A stretch of 64,000 bases of DNA from an uncultured Clostridiaceae bacterium (GCA_947642455.1 CANRSN010000006.1:23486-87485), one strand, 5' to 3'; numbered from the stretch's first letter, positions 46,009-56,439 are shown. Numbers and translations: made by a program. Notes: a model not told the origin generated them from the letters alone.

Positions 46009-47631
46009 TTAATATATTTTTATTTTTTCTAAAAATTTGCAAACTTTACTCCCATAAGGCATCGTATATATTTCCTCTTTCGTAAAAATCTTTAATAAAA
46101 ATATTACTACTATATAAATTATAATTGCTACAATAATTGCTATTATTATAGACAAAGTTTCTGTTTCTATACAATAATTTAATATTATAAATGTTGTATA
46201 TGAACATACTCCCATAACAAATGTTGCAATTAATGGTTTTAACATAAATTTAGAAAAACTTAATTTTAGTTTCAAATTAGATTTTAAAATCTTAAAACCT
46301 ATTATAAATGATATCATATGGCATGCTATAGTTCCTATTGATGCACCTATTATTCCAATTTTCTCAATTGGAATTAATGTTAAATTTAATACCAGTTTAA
46401 CACTCACTCCTATAGCTAAAGAAATTGCTGGAGTTAAAATTTTCCCTATTCCTTGAAGTGCACCATTTACAGTTTGTTCTAATATCATAAAAATTATTCC
46501 TATAGCACTTACAATAAAAACTATCTCTCCATCAGGTGCATTTGGAAATAATAATTGTAAAATAGGTTTTGCAAAAATCATCATTCCAACCATACATGGC
46601 AGACCTATTAATATTGTAGTTAATAAAGAAAATAAAATTCTTTTTTCTACTACCTCATTATTTCCAACAGCCCTTGCTGCTGTTATTGAAGGAACTAATG
46701 CTGTAGCAAAAGCTATATTAAATGATAAAGGTAACGATATTAATGTATCAACTTTTCCACTTAATATTCCATATTGCTTTATTGCCTTTTCTTCTTCCAT
46801 AAATTTTTTTAGACCTCTTACTACTGTCATCGAATCTATATTTCTATTAATAGATCCTAATATTGCACTTAATGACATTGGAATAGAAACAAATAATATA
46901 TTTTTTACTGTACCTATTAAACTTCTAGTACTATAATTTGTAGATGTAACAATTTCTTTTGCTAAATCTTTTCTTCTTATAGAATAATATATATATAAAT
47001 ATAGAAAACTTGTTAGTATTGCAAATGTAGTTGCTAAATTTGCACCAGCTGCCATTATTACTGTACTTGCACCAGAACATATTGCTATAAATTCTACTAT
47101 AATTATTGTAAATACTGTTTTAAAAATTTGCTCAATTACTTGTGAATTCGCAGTTGCCTTCATATTTTGTCTTCCATTAAAAAATCCCCTAAATACTGAT
47201 ATTATTGTTACAAAAAATATTGCTGGAGAAAGTGCTACTAAACTTAATTCTGCTTCTGGTATTTGTAACATCTCTGTAGAAATATACTTTGCACCACAAA
47301 ATAAAATTAAAGTTCCTATTAGTCCTATAATTGCAAATGTTCCAAAAGCAATTTTAAAAATCCTATGTGCTCCTCTATAATCCATTTTTGCAGTTCTTGC
47401 TGAAACTAACTTAGCTACAGCGTTTGGAACTCCTGTTGATGACAAAGTTAGTAATAAAGCATATATTGAAAATCCAGCACTGTATATTGCATTTCCTTTA
47501 TCTCCAAACCCCTCTTTATTTGTTAAATACCACTTATATACCAACCCTATTATTTTTATTAACACTTGTGAAAACATTAAGGTTAATACACCTTTCATAA
47601 ATCCTTCTTTTTTTATTTTTTTGCTTTTCAT
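46009..47631 (-). CDS. MATE/MOP-superfamily flippase, SpoVB/MurJ-like
   Basis: This 540-residue protein has about 14 membrane helices. It opens with a basic head (KSKKIKKEGF) and LTLMFSQVLIKIIGLVYKWYL, and has STGVPNAVAKLVSARTA, LSPAIFFVTIISVFRGFFNGRQNM and NGALQGIGKILTPAISLAIG. These are typical of the SpoVB/polysaccharide flippase group, which moves lipid-linked precursors across the membrane; a lipid II flippase role is plausible. The GGAGG upstream stands 14 bases from the ATG, so the start is slightly uncertain. Confidence 0.8.
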   Translation of the reverse strand: MKSKKIKKEGFMKGVLTLMFSQVLIKIIGLVYKWYLTNKEGFGDKGNAIYSAGFSIYALLLTLSSTGVPNAVAKLVSARTAKMDYRGAHRIFKIAFGTFAIIGLIGTLILFCGAKYISTEMLQIPEAELSLVALSPAIFFVTIISVFRGFFNGRQNMKATANSQVIEQIFKTVFTIIIVEFIAICSGASTVIMAAGANLATTFAILTSFLYLYIYYSIRRKDLAKEIVTSTNYSTRSLIGTVKNILFVSIPMSLSAILGSINRNIDSMTVVRGLKKFMEEEKAIKQYGILSGKVDTLISLPLSFNIAFATALVPSITAARAVGNNEVVEKRILFSLLTTILIGLPCMVGMMIFAKPILQLLFPNAPDGEIVFIVSAIGIIFMILEQTVNGALQGIGKILTPAISLAIGVSVKLVLNLTLIPIEKIGIIGASIGTIACHMISFIIGFKILKSNLKLKLSFSKFMLKPLIATFVMGVCSYTTFIILNYCIETETLSIIIAIIVAIIIYIVVIFLLKIFTKEEIYTMPYGSKVCKFLEKIKIY

Positions 47632-47669
47632 AGAATTTTTAATTACCTCCTTTAAGACGGTCTCTACAT

Positions 47670-47849
47670 GTTATAATTCACAGCTCAATTTCTATTCAGG
47701 TAATATACTATTTATTTTTAGAAGTTTTGCGCAGAGAAGCTATCACAGTGGACATGACCCAGAGCGATTGGCGAATCCAGTAAAAAACTTCGCTAAAATA
47801 AATAGTATATTACCTAAAATATATAATTTTACAAGCTGTGAATTGTAAC
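47670..47849. repeat. Nested palindromic element, copy 8 (core subtype GTGGACATGACCC)
   Basis: Ends GTTATAATTCACAGCT and AGCTGTGAATTGTAAC, inner arms GGTAATATACTATTTATTTT and mirror, and the core from AGTTTTGCGCAGAGAAGC to AAAAAACTTCG. It separates two divergent genes. Confidence 0.85.
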
Positions 47850-47936
47850 CTCTATGTTCACTTTTTTAAGAAATTTGCTTAAATCTCTTGTTTTTTTTAC
47901 AAATTTATAAGATAATATATATGTATAATTATAATT

Positions 47937-50267
47937 TTGAAAGTGGTGAAAACTTTGAAATATATAGATAAATTTCTAAAATTTTTAAAAACTGATAGAA
48001 ATACATTTTTTACATATATATTAACTTTACTTTCTATTTATTTTGTAGTAGATAGATTAGTTGAAGTTTTATTTATGATTTTTACAGGAATATCAATATC
48101 ATATTGGCATCCTATAATGTATACTGTGGCTCTTGCATGTCCTGTATTTGCCTTTTTATTTTGTTATGGTTCAAAATTTATAAAATCAAATACAGATAAA
48201 TTAGCCTTTTTTAATTTATATGTAATTGCACTTTATATAATTACTGTTTCTATGGTAATCCAATATATAAATGCTGCACTTTGGATTGGGCTTATGTCTG
48301 TTCCAAACTATAGAACCATAGTTATGGACTTCCCAGAATTAATAAGACCTGCATTTTCTGCAATAGCATTTTACTTACCTCTTATAACCGTTCCAGCAGT
48401 ATTTAAATTTTTACATAGTAAAGTTGGAGATACAAGGCTTTTACAAGAATCAATCTGGGATTATGGTGGAATTAAATTAACTACTTCAAAAGAAGGTATT
48501 GGCGCTTATTCTTGTGAAATGTATCTTACCTTAGATAAAGAAACTGGCAAAAAAGCCATTATTCCTGAGAATAGTAGATTTTATCAACTTCTTGTTGTTG
48601 GTCCATCTGGTAGTGGTAAAACTTCACTTATATTTGAACCTATGATTGCAAGAGATATTGATAAAAAATTCTTCTTTAGAAATATTGCCAAAGAAATGGG
48701 ATATACAGCTGTAAAAACTGGAATTGCTACTTTAAATTGTCCATATACAAATGAATATATAAATGAAAATTTCAATTTAAATATGATTACACCTGTAGAT
48801 TCAAAACTTGACTTGTACAAAGCCTATATGAAAAACATGATTCTAAATTCTTCTGGTACAAGTTATACATATAAAAACTTAGGACTTACATATGTTTCTC
48901 CAGATTATGAAACAATTTCTCGTATGCTTGATGTAGCAAAATGTTACAATATGCACTATAACTTAGTAGACCCAAATAATCCAAATTCCATAGGTTTAAA
49001 TCCTTTTGCATATGATAATCCACTTCAAACAGCTGGTGTAATAACTTCTGTTTTAAAGTCAATGTATCAATCTACTGTTGAAAATGTGGAAAAAGTATAT
49101 ATGGAAAATGCAGCTGTTAATGCTATAGAGAATTTATGTGTATTCTTAAAAGGCATATTTCCTACTCTACATTCTGGAGATAAAGATTACTTACCTAACT
49201 TAGAAGATTTATTAAATATTTTTAGTAATTTCGATATTCTTGAAGAAATGTGTAATAAAATAGAACAAGAAAACCCTAACTTATTAGAAAAATATAAATC
49301 ACAAGTTTTTTATTTCAAAAATCATTTCTTTAAAGATGGTAAAAAAAGAACTGAAACAGAAAAATATGTACAATATGCTACAAATACTATTAATAGTTTA
49401 TTAGAAGTACCTGGTGTAAAAACTATATTGTGTAATAGAACTGAAAATGTAAATTATGATAATGCTTTAGCAAATGGTGAAATTACTTTTGTATGTACTA
49501 GAAGAGGTGACTTAGGTGGCACAGTTCATAAGTCTTTTGGCTTATTCTTCTTATTATTAATGCAAAATGCTGTTTTACGTCGTCCTGGCAGTGAAAGTAC
49601 AAGAGTTCCTCATTTCTTATATATAGACGAGTTTCCAGAGTTTTTATCAACTTCTACAGAAGCAATATTTACTTTATATAGAAAATATCGTGTTGGTACT
49701 ACTATTTCTTCACAAACTTTGGCACAGCTTGGAAATGTTAATGAGAAATATAAACAAACTATTTTATCTAACTGTATTAATAAAGTTGCATTTGGTAATA
49801 ATACTATTGAAGAAAATGAATGGTGGTCTAAGGAGTTTGGTAACGTTAGATACTGGAAATTTAGTAATACATATGATACTGCAAAAGGTGAATATGACTC
49901 TAAATATGGTGGTATTGAATGGGCATGGAAATCTAAGTATGCACCAGATAAAATTCGTTCTATTACTTTTAAAAACTGTGCATTCAAATATAGAACTAAT
50001 ACTGGAGGTATTTTCGTAGGTGAAGGTAAATTAGACTTTTTACAACCTAAGTATAAAGAGAAGAAACAAGAAAAATTCTATAATTTTGATAAAATAACTA
50101 AAGGTATCTCTCATGAAGAAATTTCTAATAAGAAGTCTAAATCTTCTCATCTTTCTCATGACTCTGGTGAAGAATCAAACCCAATTATGACAGATACCTC
50201 AGACTTAAATTTATTTGATAATGATGATGCTATTATATTTAATTTGAAAAAGAATAAAAATAATTAA
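47937..50267 (+). CDS. TraG/VirD4-like membrane coupling ATPase
   Basis: The 776-residue frame begins at a TTG; a second TTG shortly after (about 47955) is better placed behind GTGGTG. Four membrane helices (about 20-140) precede the ATPase domain with Walker A VVGPSGSGKTSLIFEP (about 222) and Walker B HFLYIDEFPEFLSTS (about 555). The conserved FVCTRRGDLGG and GTTISSQTLAQLG segments belong to the TraG/VirD4 motor. The C-terminus is charged and serine-rich. Such proteins feed DNA or proteins into a type IV channel. No relaxase or mating-pair genes are in the window except the convergent replication-relaxation gene. Confidence 0.8.
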   Translation: MKVVKTLKYIDKFLKFLKTDRNTFFTYILTLLSIYFVVDRLVEVLFMIFTGISISYWHPIMYTVALACPVFAFLFCYGSKFIKSNTDKLAFFNLYVIALYIITVSMVIQYINAALWIGLMSVPNYRTIVMDFPELIRPAFSAIAFYLPLITVPAVFKFLHSKVGDTRLLQESIWDYGGIKLTTSKEGIGAYSCEMYLTLDKETGKKAIIPENSRFYQLLVVGPSGSGKTSLIFEPMIARDIDKKFFFRNIAKEMGYTAVKTGIATLNCPYTNEYINENFNLNMITPVDSKLDLYKAYMKNMILNSSGTSYTYKNLGLTYVSPDYETISRMLDVAKCYNMHYNLVDPNNPNSIGLNPFAYDNPLQTAGVITSVLKSMYQSTVENVEKVYMENAAVNAIENLCVFLKGIFPTLHSGDKDYLPNLEDLLNIFSNFDILEEMCNKIEQENPNLLEKYKSQVFYFKNHFFKDGKKRTETEKYVQYATNTINSLLEVPGVKTILCNRTENVNYDNALANGEITFVCTRRGDLGGTVHKSFGLFFLLLMQNAVLRRPGSESTRVPHFLYIDEFPEFLSTSTEAIFTLYRKYRVGTTISSQTLAQLGNVNEKYKQTILSNCINKVAFGNNTIEENEWWSKEFGNVRYWKFSNTYDTAKGEYDSKYGGIEWAWKSKYAPDKIRSITFKNCAFKYRTNTGGIFVGEGKLDFLQPKYKEKKQEKFYNFDKITKGISHEEISNKKSKSSHLSHDSGEESNPIMTDTSDLNLFDNDDAIIFNLKKNKNN

Positions 50268-50273
50268 TATAGA

Positions 50274-50371
50274 TTTTGTTCGCCCGCATATATAACAAAA
50301 GAGAATATTTTACTTAAATGTACCCTTGTTTAGGACATTTGGTAAAATATTCTTTTTGCAGAACAAAAACT
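50274..50371. repeat. Palindrome between convergent genes, terminator-like
   Basis: TTTTGTTC pairs with GAACAAAA outside, and AGAATATTTTAC with GTAAAATATTCT inside. CTGTGAATTATAAT directly after recalls the outer arm of the repeat family. Confidence 0.6.
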
Positions 50372-50410
50372 GTGAATTATAATAAAATAACTCTCTTTTC
50401 AGATTGTTAA

Positions 50411-51352
50411 TTATATTCCTAAAAGTTTTATTTCAACATCTTCCATTTTATATTTTTTAGTTGTTTCATCTAATTTAAATTCTGTTAAAGTTTTATCTAA
50501 AGTATCTTTGTTTTGTCTTAAATCTGTAGAAAAATATAATTTTATTTTTGAAATTTCTACTCTATTCATAACTATTGTTTTAAAAGTTTCTGCCATATGT
50601 TTATCATCTTCACATATAAAAATTAATTGTGGCATTGCTAAAAAATTTGAGTCTCCTGCCATAAAATTATCATAAAAGTCTTGATATAATTTCATTTTAT
50701 CTACTAACTTTTTCTCCCAGTCTTCTTCACGTCTGACAACCTCAAAAAGAAATTGTATTGTTCTTTTATTTTTAGTAAGTTTTACACTTCCACCTGTAGC
50801 TTTAAATACCTTTCCCGCTTGTTTTGCATTTATCGCTGGTTTTGGTATATATGAGTCAAAGGCTTTTACTTTTCTTAAATATGCAATTATTGTTTGATTT
50901 CCAGCTAACCTTTTTTTAATCATAGCAACTGGTTTTGTATTATCTGTAGGTTGCCATTTACATTCTACTTCTTTTGAATTTAGTAAATATTTTCCCATTT
51001 TCTCTAAACAATATATTCTATATATTCCTTTTCCCTCTTCTGAAGTAAAGTAATACCTTGTTAAAATTTTTGATTTTACTAATTGATCTAATTTATTGTT
51101 TAATTTATCTTGAGACTTTATATCTTCACCTTTCCATTGTAATAATTGAAATATTTGTCTTGAAGTAATAAATTCAAATTCATTTACTAATTCTAATATT
51201 TTAAAATGAATATCTGTTATGTGCCCTATGTTTATTTTGTGTATTATTTGATTCATAGAAACATATCCATCTTTACCATCAAATGTTTTTATTTCCCCTT
51301 CTCTAATTGCAAATGGTGACACATCTGCTTTTATTTGATTATCTTCTACCAT
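50411..51352 (-). CDS. Replication-relaxation family protein
   Basis: The 313-residue protein carries a winged-helix N-terminal half (HFKILELVNEFEFITSRQIFQLLQW) with LNNKLDQLVKSKILTRYYF. A nuclease-like or effector half follows (FEVVRREEDWEKKL, LIFICEDDKHMAETF). The pattern fits the replication-relaxation proteins of conjugative plasmids and integrative elements. It faces the TraG-like gene tail-to-tail, so the two are likely one mobile-element module. It is soluble, without membrane segments. Confidence 0.65.
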   Translation of the reverse strand: MVEDNQIKADVSPFAIREGEIKTFDGKDGYVSMNQIIHKINIGHITDIHFKILELVNEFEFITSRQIFQLLQWKGEDIKSQDKLNNKLDQLVKSKILTRYYFTSEEGKGIYRIYCLEKMGKYLLNSKEVECKWQPTDNTKPVAMIKKRLAGNQTIIAYLRKVKAFDSYIPKPAINAKQAGKVFKATGGSVKLTKNKRTIQFLFEVVRREEDWEKKLVDKMKLYQDFYDNFMAGDSNFLAMPQLIFICEDDKHMAETFKTIVMNRVEISKIKLYFSTDLRQNKDTLDKTLTEFKLDETTKKYKMEDVEIKLLGI

Positions 51353-51432
51353 AATTCTACCTCCTATAAGATAATTATCTTAAATTTACTCTCTAGCAAA
51401 GCTTTATCATAAATACTAGACATTATTAAAAA

Positions 51433-52236
51433 TTAAACTATTATTAGTTTTATTTTCTTTTTTTCTGGAATTATTTTTCTTACAAATACATTGACTTTTT
51501 GACCATAATTAATTTTTTCTTTATACTCTGCAAGTCCCACTAAATTTGGCGTAAGCTCTACAAATATTCCATTTTTTCCTTTTTCTATTTCTCTTGCTAT
51601 ACCTACTACAACAGAACCTTCTTCAAAGCCTTTTACATTTTCCTCCCAAGTTCCTAAAAGTTCTTTATATGAAAGTATAATTCTTTCGTTCTTCCTATCT
51701 ATTGATTTTATCATAATTTTTATCTTTTGTCCAATTTTTAATCTTTCAGATGGACTTTTTATTCTAGCAACAGAAATATCTTCTATATGAAGTAGACCTA
51801 CTATGCCCCCACCTATTTCTATAAATGCTCCATATGGTTGTATGCTTTTTACAATTCCATTAACAACTTGTCCTTCTTTTAATGTATTTTTAACCCAGTT
51901 TAAAGCCTCATTCCCTACTTTTTTTCTTGATAAAATGAATTTGTCATTTTCAGTTATATCTGTTACTTTGAATTGAACATATTTGTTTACTTTACTTACA
52001 CATATATTTGGCTTTGGAAAACCTGTTTCATCTATATTTACAGCTTCAACTTCATCTCTTGGAATTACTCCTGTAATATTGTTTCCAAAATCAATATGTA
52101 AATTATAATTGTTGTCACACTTTTTTACTAACCCTTGCAATGTTACTCCCTGATTCATTGCATTTATTAAATATTCTTTAGACACTGGTCTATAATTTTC
52201 TTCCCATCCCTCTGGAATAAAGTTTTGATATTCCAA
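51433..52236 (-). CDS. S1-domain RNA-binding protein
   Basis: The 267-residue protein holds S1-type OB repeats. An N-terminal one is around residues 34-105 (GVTLQGLVKKCDNNYNLHID, VTDITENDKFILSRKK). A well-conserved central one is around 115-190 (EGQVVNGIVKSIQPYGAFIEI, GLLHIEDIS, IKSIDRKNERIILSYK). A diverged third one (about 205-267) ends in lysine-rich strands. It is too short for ribosomal protein S1. Proteins of this group bind mRNA or the ribosome. It lies just upstream of an RNA pseudouridine synthase block, in the same direction. Confidence 0.75.
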   Translation of the reverse strand: MEYQNFIPEGWEENYRPVSKEYLINAMNQGVTLQGLVKKCDNNYNLHIDFGNNITGVIPRDEVEAVNIDETGFPKPNICVSKVNKYVQFKVTDITENDKFILSRKKVGNEALNWVKNTLKEGQVVNGIVKSIQPYGAFIEIGGGIVGLLHIEDISVARIKSPSERLKIGQKIKIMIKSIDRKNERIILSYKELLGTWEENVKGFEEGSVVVGIAREIEKGKNGIFVELTPNLVGLAEYKEKINYGQKVNVFVRKIIPEKKKIKLIIV

Positions 52237-52285
52237 TTTATTTTCTCCTTTTCTTTCGTTTATTTTATTATATATTTATTTTTTT

Positions 52286-53014
52286 TCATTGTAAATAGTT
52301 TTTAACTTCTTTTTCTTTCAAAAATCTCCATTTTCCCAATTCCAAGTCTTTTACTCCTAAATTACCTATTTTACTCCTATGTAATGCTATAACTTTTCTT
52401 CCTATTGATTCACACATTTTTCTTACTTGTCTATTTTTACCTTCATGTATTATAATTTCTAGTCTTGATAAATCTTTTTCAATATCTGTTTTTAGTATTT
52501 TAACTTTTGCTTTTCTTGTTATATATTCTTCTTCACCATTTTTTATTGTTACACCATTTCTTAGTTTTTCTACTTCTTCTTGAGTAACAATTCCTTTAAT
52601 TGTTACAGTATATGTTTTTTCTATTTCATGTTTTGGATGTGTTACTTTATACACAAAATTTCCATCATTTGTTAATATTAAAGCACCAGATGTATACATA
52701 TCTAGTCTTCCTACAGGAACAATTCTTTGCTTTACTTTTACTAAATCTAAAACTGAATTTCTATTAAATTGATCTTTTGCTGTTGTTACATACCCTATTG
52801 GTTTATTTAATAATATATATACTAACTCTTCCTCTAATTTTATTTCTCTACCTTGATATTCTACTTTATCTTTATGTGGTATTACTTTAGTTCCTAAAGT
52901 TGTTACTATTTGCCCATTTACTTTAATTTTTCCCTGAGTTATTAATTCTTCCGATTTCCTTCGTGATGCAATCCCTGCTTCTGCTATATATTTTTGTAAC
53001 CTTATCTCTTCCAA
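52286..53014 (-). CDS. rluB: rRNA pseudouridine synthase, RluB type
   Basis: The 242-residue enzyme has an S4 RNA-binding domain (RLQKYIAEAGIASRRKSEELI) and the RsuA/RluB catalytic site GRLDMYTSGALILTNDG, with HPKHEIEKTYTV and IHEGKNRQVRKMCESIG. It modifies large-subunit rRNA. The rluD-like gene lies 15 bases upstream. The start at 53014 is preceded by AAGGAGAGATATAC. Confidence 0.9.
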   Translation of the reverse strand: MEEIRLQKYIAEAGIASRRKSEELITQGKIKVNGQIVTTLGTKVIPHKDKVEYQGREIKLEEELVYILLNKPIGYVTTAKDQFNRNSVLDLVKVKQRIVPVGRLDMYTSGALILTNDGNFVYKVTHPKHEIEKTYTVTIKGIVTQEEVEKLRNGVTIKNGEEEYITRKAKVKILKTDIEKDLSRLEIIIHEGKNRQVRKMCESIGRKVIALHRSKIGNLGVKDLELGKWRFLKEKEVKNYLQ

Positions 53015-53029
53015 GTATATCTCTCCTTA

Positions 53030-53956
53030 TTAAAATTTGCTTACATCTTCGGTAACTTTTAATTGTTCTAATATATCTTTAAAATATTTTGGTAAATCTG
53101 CCTCTAAAAATAATTGCTTTTGTGTTATTGGATGTTTAAATTCCAAACTTTTAGCATGCAAACATTGTCCTTCAATTCCCCATTCGTTTTTTCCATTTGA
53201 ATATGTTATATCTCCTATTATAGGATACCCTATTTGTGCTAAATGTACTCTTATTTGATGTGTTCTACCAGTTTCAATTTTTACTTCTAATAATGTATAT
53301 TTATCATATCTTTTTAACACTTTAAAATGAGTTATAGCTTCTTTTCCATTTTTAGTTACAGCCATCTTTTTTCTATCTGACATACTTCTTCCTATTGGCA
53401 TGTTTATAGTTGCTTCATTTTCGTTTATTACACCTCTAACTAATGCAATGTATGTTTTCTTTACTTGTCTATTTTTTATTTGTTCACTCATATTTATATG
53501 TGCTTTATCATTTTTAGCAATTATTAATAAACCTGATGTATCTTTATCTAGCCTATGTACTATACCTGGTCTTATTTCTCCACCAATTCCAGAAAGACTA
53601 TTTTTACATATTGCCATTATTGCATTTACTAATGTCCCATCTGGGTTTCCATTTGCAGGATGTACTACTAGACCTTTTGGCTTGTTTACAACTATTATAT
53701 CTTTATCTTCATAAATAACTTCTATTGGTATCTCTTGTGCTTGCAGTGATATTTGTTTTGGTGGTTCTACTTCAATTTCTATTTTGTCTGCATATTTTAC
53801 TTTATATGAAGATTTTTGTAGTTTTCCATTTACAGTTATTTTTTTCTCATCTATTAAACGTTGTACCGTAGTTCTTGAAAATTCTTTATCTATTTTGCTT
53901 ATAAAGGCATCTAATCTTAAATTTTCTTCATCTTCTACTATTAATTCTTTTTTCAT
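53030..53956 (-). CDS. rluD: Pseudouridine synthase, RluA/RluD family
   Basis: I start at MKKELIVEDEENLRLD (308 residues), with GGGAAGGGCTTAAA before the ATG. An S4 domain (SRTTVQRLIDEKKITVNG) is followed by the catalytic RPGIVHRLDKDTSGLLIIAK, NKPKGLVVHPANG and VKIETGRTHQIRVHLAQIGYPIIGD. All RluA-family motifs are present. Its rRNA targets are probably in helix 69. Confidence 0.92.
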   Translation of the reverse strand: MKKELIVEDEENLRLDAFISKIDKEFSRTTVQRLIDEKKITVNGKLQKSSYKVKYADKIEIEVEPPKQISLQAQEIPIEVIYEDKDIIVVNKPKGLVVHPANGNPDGTLVNAIMAICKNSLSGIGGEIRPGIVHRLDKDTSGLLIIAKNDKAHINMSEQIKNRQVKKTYIALVRGVINENEATINMPIGRSMSDRKKMAVTKNGKEAITHFKVLKRYDKYTLLEVKIETGRTHQIRVHLAQIGYPIIGDITYSNGKNEWGIEGQCLHAKSLEFKHPITQKQLFLEADLPKYFKDILEQLKVTEDVSKF

Positions 53957-54056
53957 TTTAAGCCCTTCCCTATTATTCATTTATTCTACTGTGGTATTAA
54001 TAACACAGCAAAATATAAATTTTGCTTACATCTGATAGTTATCATTTATATGACTT

Positions 54057-54563
54057 TTATTCCTCAAACTTTTTCCTTTGTTCTTCCATAAATCTTCCAC
54101 TTTTTATATTTGTAAATTCTCTAAATGTAAATATTACAAACAAGATTAAGCCTATTACTATTAAACAGTCTGAAAAATTAAATATTGGAAATTTAGGTAT
54201 TATATTTCCTATATTTATATAATCTATAACTCCACCCCAAAATATTCTATCTATTAAATTTCCAATTCCACCTGATAAAATCATTGAAATTATTATACTT
54301 GTTTTTATATCTATATTTTTTAATTGTCTAATAAAAAATGCTACAATTAATGCTATTACTATTATTCCTGTTAATATTATTGTGTTTGTATTATCTTTTG
54401 CAAGCCCAAATGCAATACCTATATTTTGACTATACTCTAAACTTATAAGACCTATATTTACATTTTTATCTTGTAAATTACTTTTTACATATATTTTTAT
54501 TATTTGATCTATTCCAACTAATAGTATTGTTAATATAAGTAATAAAATTATTTTTTTCTTCAT
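54057..54563 (-). CDS. lspA: Lipoprotein signal peptidase (signal peptidase II)
   Basis: It cuts signal peptides from lipidated prolipoproteins in the membrane. I start at MKKKIILLLILTILL (168 residues). Four membrane helices and the aspartate motifs GGIGNLIDRIFWGGVIDYI and NFSDCLIVIG, with SLEYSQNIGIAFGL, are present. An acidic-basic tail ends RKKFEE. The upstream membrane protein stops 13 bases before it. Confidence 0.92.
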   Translation of the reverse strand: MKKKIILLLILTILLVGIDQIIKIYVKSNLQDKNVNIGLISLEYSQNIGIAFGLAKDNTNTIILTGIIVIALIVAFFIRQLKNIDIKTSIIISMILSGGIGNLIDRIFWGGVIDYINIGNIIPKFPIFNFSDCLIVIGLILFVIFTFREFTNIKSGRFMEEQRKKFEE

Positions 54564-54576
54564 AATACCTACCAAT

Positions 54577-56439
54577 TTATTCTAATCTTTCATATATTAC
54601 AAAATTATTATCTTTATATAATTCTTTATATTTTATATCTCTTGCTAAAAACATGTTTAACTTTGCATTTGTTACACACATTACATGAGTTATTCCATAT
54701 TCTCCAAATTTAGTATCATAGTATGTTCCAATTGATGATATATTAATATAATCTGAGAATATATCTCTTCTTATTTCTTCTCCATCTTCATCTATAAATT
54801 TGTTAAATTCTGGTGTATACAAGTCTGCTCTTGAATCTATAAACACTGGAATGCCTCTAAATAGTAAATAACTTCCATAATTATATTCATTATACAGTTT
54901 CATATTTCTTATATCTAGATTTTCTAAAATATATGTTGCTGCATCTTCTGGATATGATGCTGTATTTATGAATTTATTTCCTTTTTTAGGTGAAAATACC
55001 ATTAATGAAAGTGTACATATAATTGCAATAATAAGTAATCTACCCAGTATTGAACTAAAGTATTCTGATAGTTTTCTAAAATTCACTTTATCATATTTGT
55101 TAATTAACTCACATACTAGTTTTTGGAATACTAATCCACCTATAATTAGTAATAATGATATTTGCCTTCTTGACATAAATGACATAAATACTAACCCTGC
55201 TAACATGAATAGATCACTTAGTTTTATTTTAGTATCTGTAAATATTAGTATAAGTAAAAATAATGTTAAAACTACCATTGTTGGCTTATCATTAAATAAA
55301 GTTAATGGTAAATGTTCACTTATACTTTGTGTTGTGTTTCCTGCCATTGTTTTTGATAAATATGTATATGGTGTATCGCCTAGAGGTGTGAGTAAACCTG
55401 TAAATGTACATATTAGCATTACAAGTATTAACCATAATACTGCTTTATTTTTTGTTACTCTTATTTTATATGGCTCTTTCCTTATTTGCTCTGTCTTATT
55501 TTTTATTTTATCTAACTTTTCTATTGCTTCTTCTACTGTTTTTTGTTGCTTTTGTATTTTTTCTTGTTCTATGTTTTTAGTTTTCATCCTTTTTAATTTT
55601 GATTTTTTTCTACTTATTGATATATGTGAATTTAAATGTAAGTCCATAAAGCATACTATTAAGTATTCTGCTATATATGGTAAAAATAGTACAAAGAAAA
55701 ATGGCCATACAGCAACATGTAGATTTGCTAATATTATTGATATTATTATTAAACCTACTAAATATCTCTTCTTCTTACTTTGCATAAAATTTTCTATAAA
55801 TAGTATTGTTAGTGCAAATAATATGAATGAAACTAATTGTGCTCTTGCTGCTATAAAGTCTTTTAATAAATACATTACCCCTAATGTTATTATAAATGAT
55901 ACTAAATTGTTTTTAGTTAATTTCCTTCCTATATTGTATATTAAAACTCCTAATATTGAAGCAAATATTACAGTTGATAAATATATGAATAACATTCCAA
56001 AGTCTGCATTATTTATTGTTTTGGCTATTGCTGCTACAAATGCGTTTTCTTGTACTACTTCCCCAGTTTCATATCCTGTTTCTAATATTTCATTTACATC
56101 AGTATTTTCTTCTAATTTATTATATTCTTCTTGCTTTTTCCTTTCTTCTTTTACAAAGTCTATATCTTTTAATGTTTGTCCTACTTTGTTTCCACCTTCA
56201 TATATTAAATACATCCCTACATCATATGCCCAATGTGGATATGTATATGGTAAGTCTTCATGCCAAGAAAAATGATCTTTCATGTCTATTCCATTTTCTA
56301 GTATTAATTCTCCTATTTTTATTGTATAATATGTATCGTTTTGCAATGTTATTGGAGATAATGCAAAACTAAATATTATTATTGATATTATGGCTAATAT
56401 GTTGAATTTTATATTTATTTTTTTTTGTTCTTTCTCCAT
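54577..56439 (-). CDS. Large polytopic membrane protein, GT-C-like
   Basis: The 620-residue protein has about 11 membrane helices. The first extracytoplasmic loop is rich in acidic and aromatic residues (GIDMKDHFSWHEDLPYTYPHWAYDVGMYLIYEGG), and a lysine-rich cytoplasmic insert (about 270-325) is coiled. A C-terminal globular part has NEYNYGSYLLFRGIPVFIDSRADLY. This layout recalls membrane glycosyltransferases of the GT-C (PMT/ArnT) type and uncharacterised Firmicute proteins. The substrate is unknown. AAGGAAAGAGAAAAT lies before the ATG. Confidence 0.65.
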   Translation of the reverse strand: MEKEQKKINIKFNILAIISIIIFSFALSPITLQNDTYYTIKIGELILENGIDMKDHFSWHEDLPYTYPHWAYDVGMYLIYEGGNKVGQTLKDIDFVKEERKKQEEYNKLEENTDVNEILETGYETGEVVQENAFVAAIAKTINNADFGMLFIYLSTVIFASILGVLIYNIGRKLTKNNLVSFIITLGVMYLLKDFIAARAQLVSFILFALTILFIENFMQSKKKRYLVGLIIISIILANLHVAVWPFFFVLFLPYIAEYLIVCFMDLHLNSHISISRKKSKLKRMKTKNIEQEKIQKQQKTVEEAIEKLDKIKNKTEQIRKEPYKIRVTKNKAVLWLILVMLICTFTGLLTPLGDTPYTYLSKTMAGNTTQSISEHLPLTLFNDKPTMVVLTLFLLILIFTDTKIKLSDLFMLAGLVFMSFMSRRQISLLLIIGGLVFQKLVCELINKYDKVNFRKLSEYFSSILGRLLIIAIICTLSLMVFSPKKGNKFINTASYPEDAATYILENLDIRNMKLYNEYNYGSYLLFRGIPVFIDSRADLYTPEFNKFIDEDGEEIRRDIFSDYINISSIGTYYDTKFGEYGITHVMCVTNAKLNMFLARDIKYKELYKDNNFVIYERLE

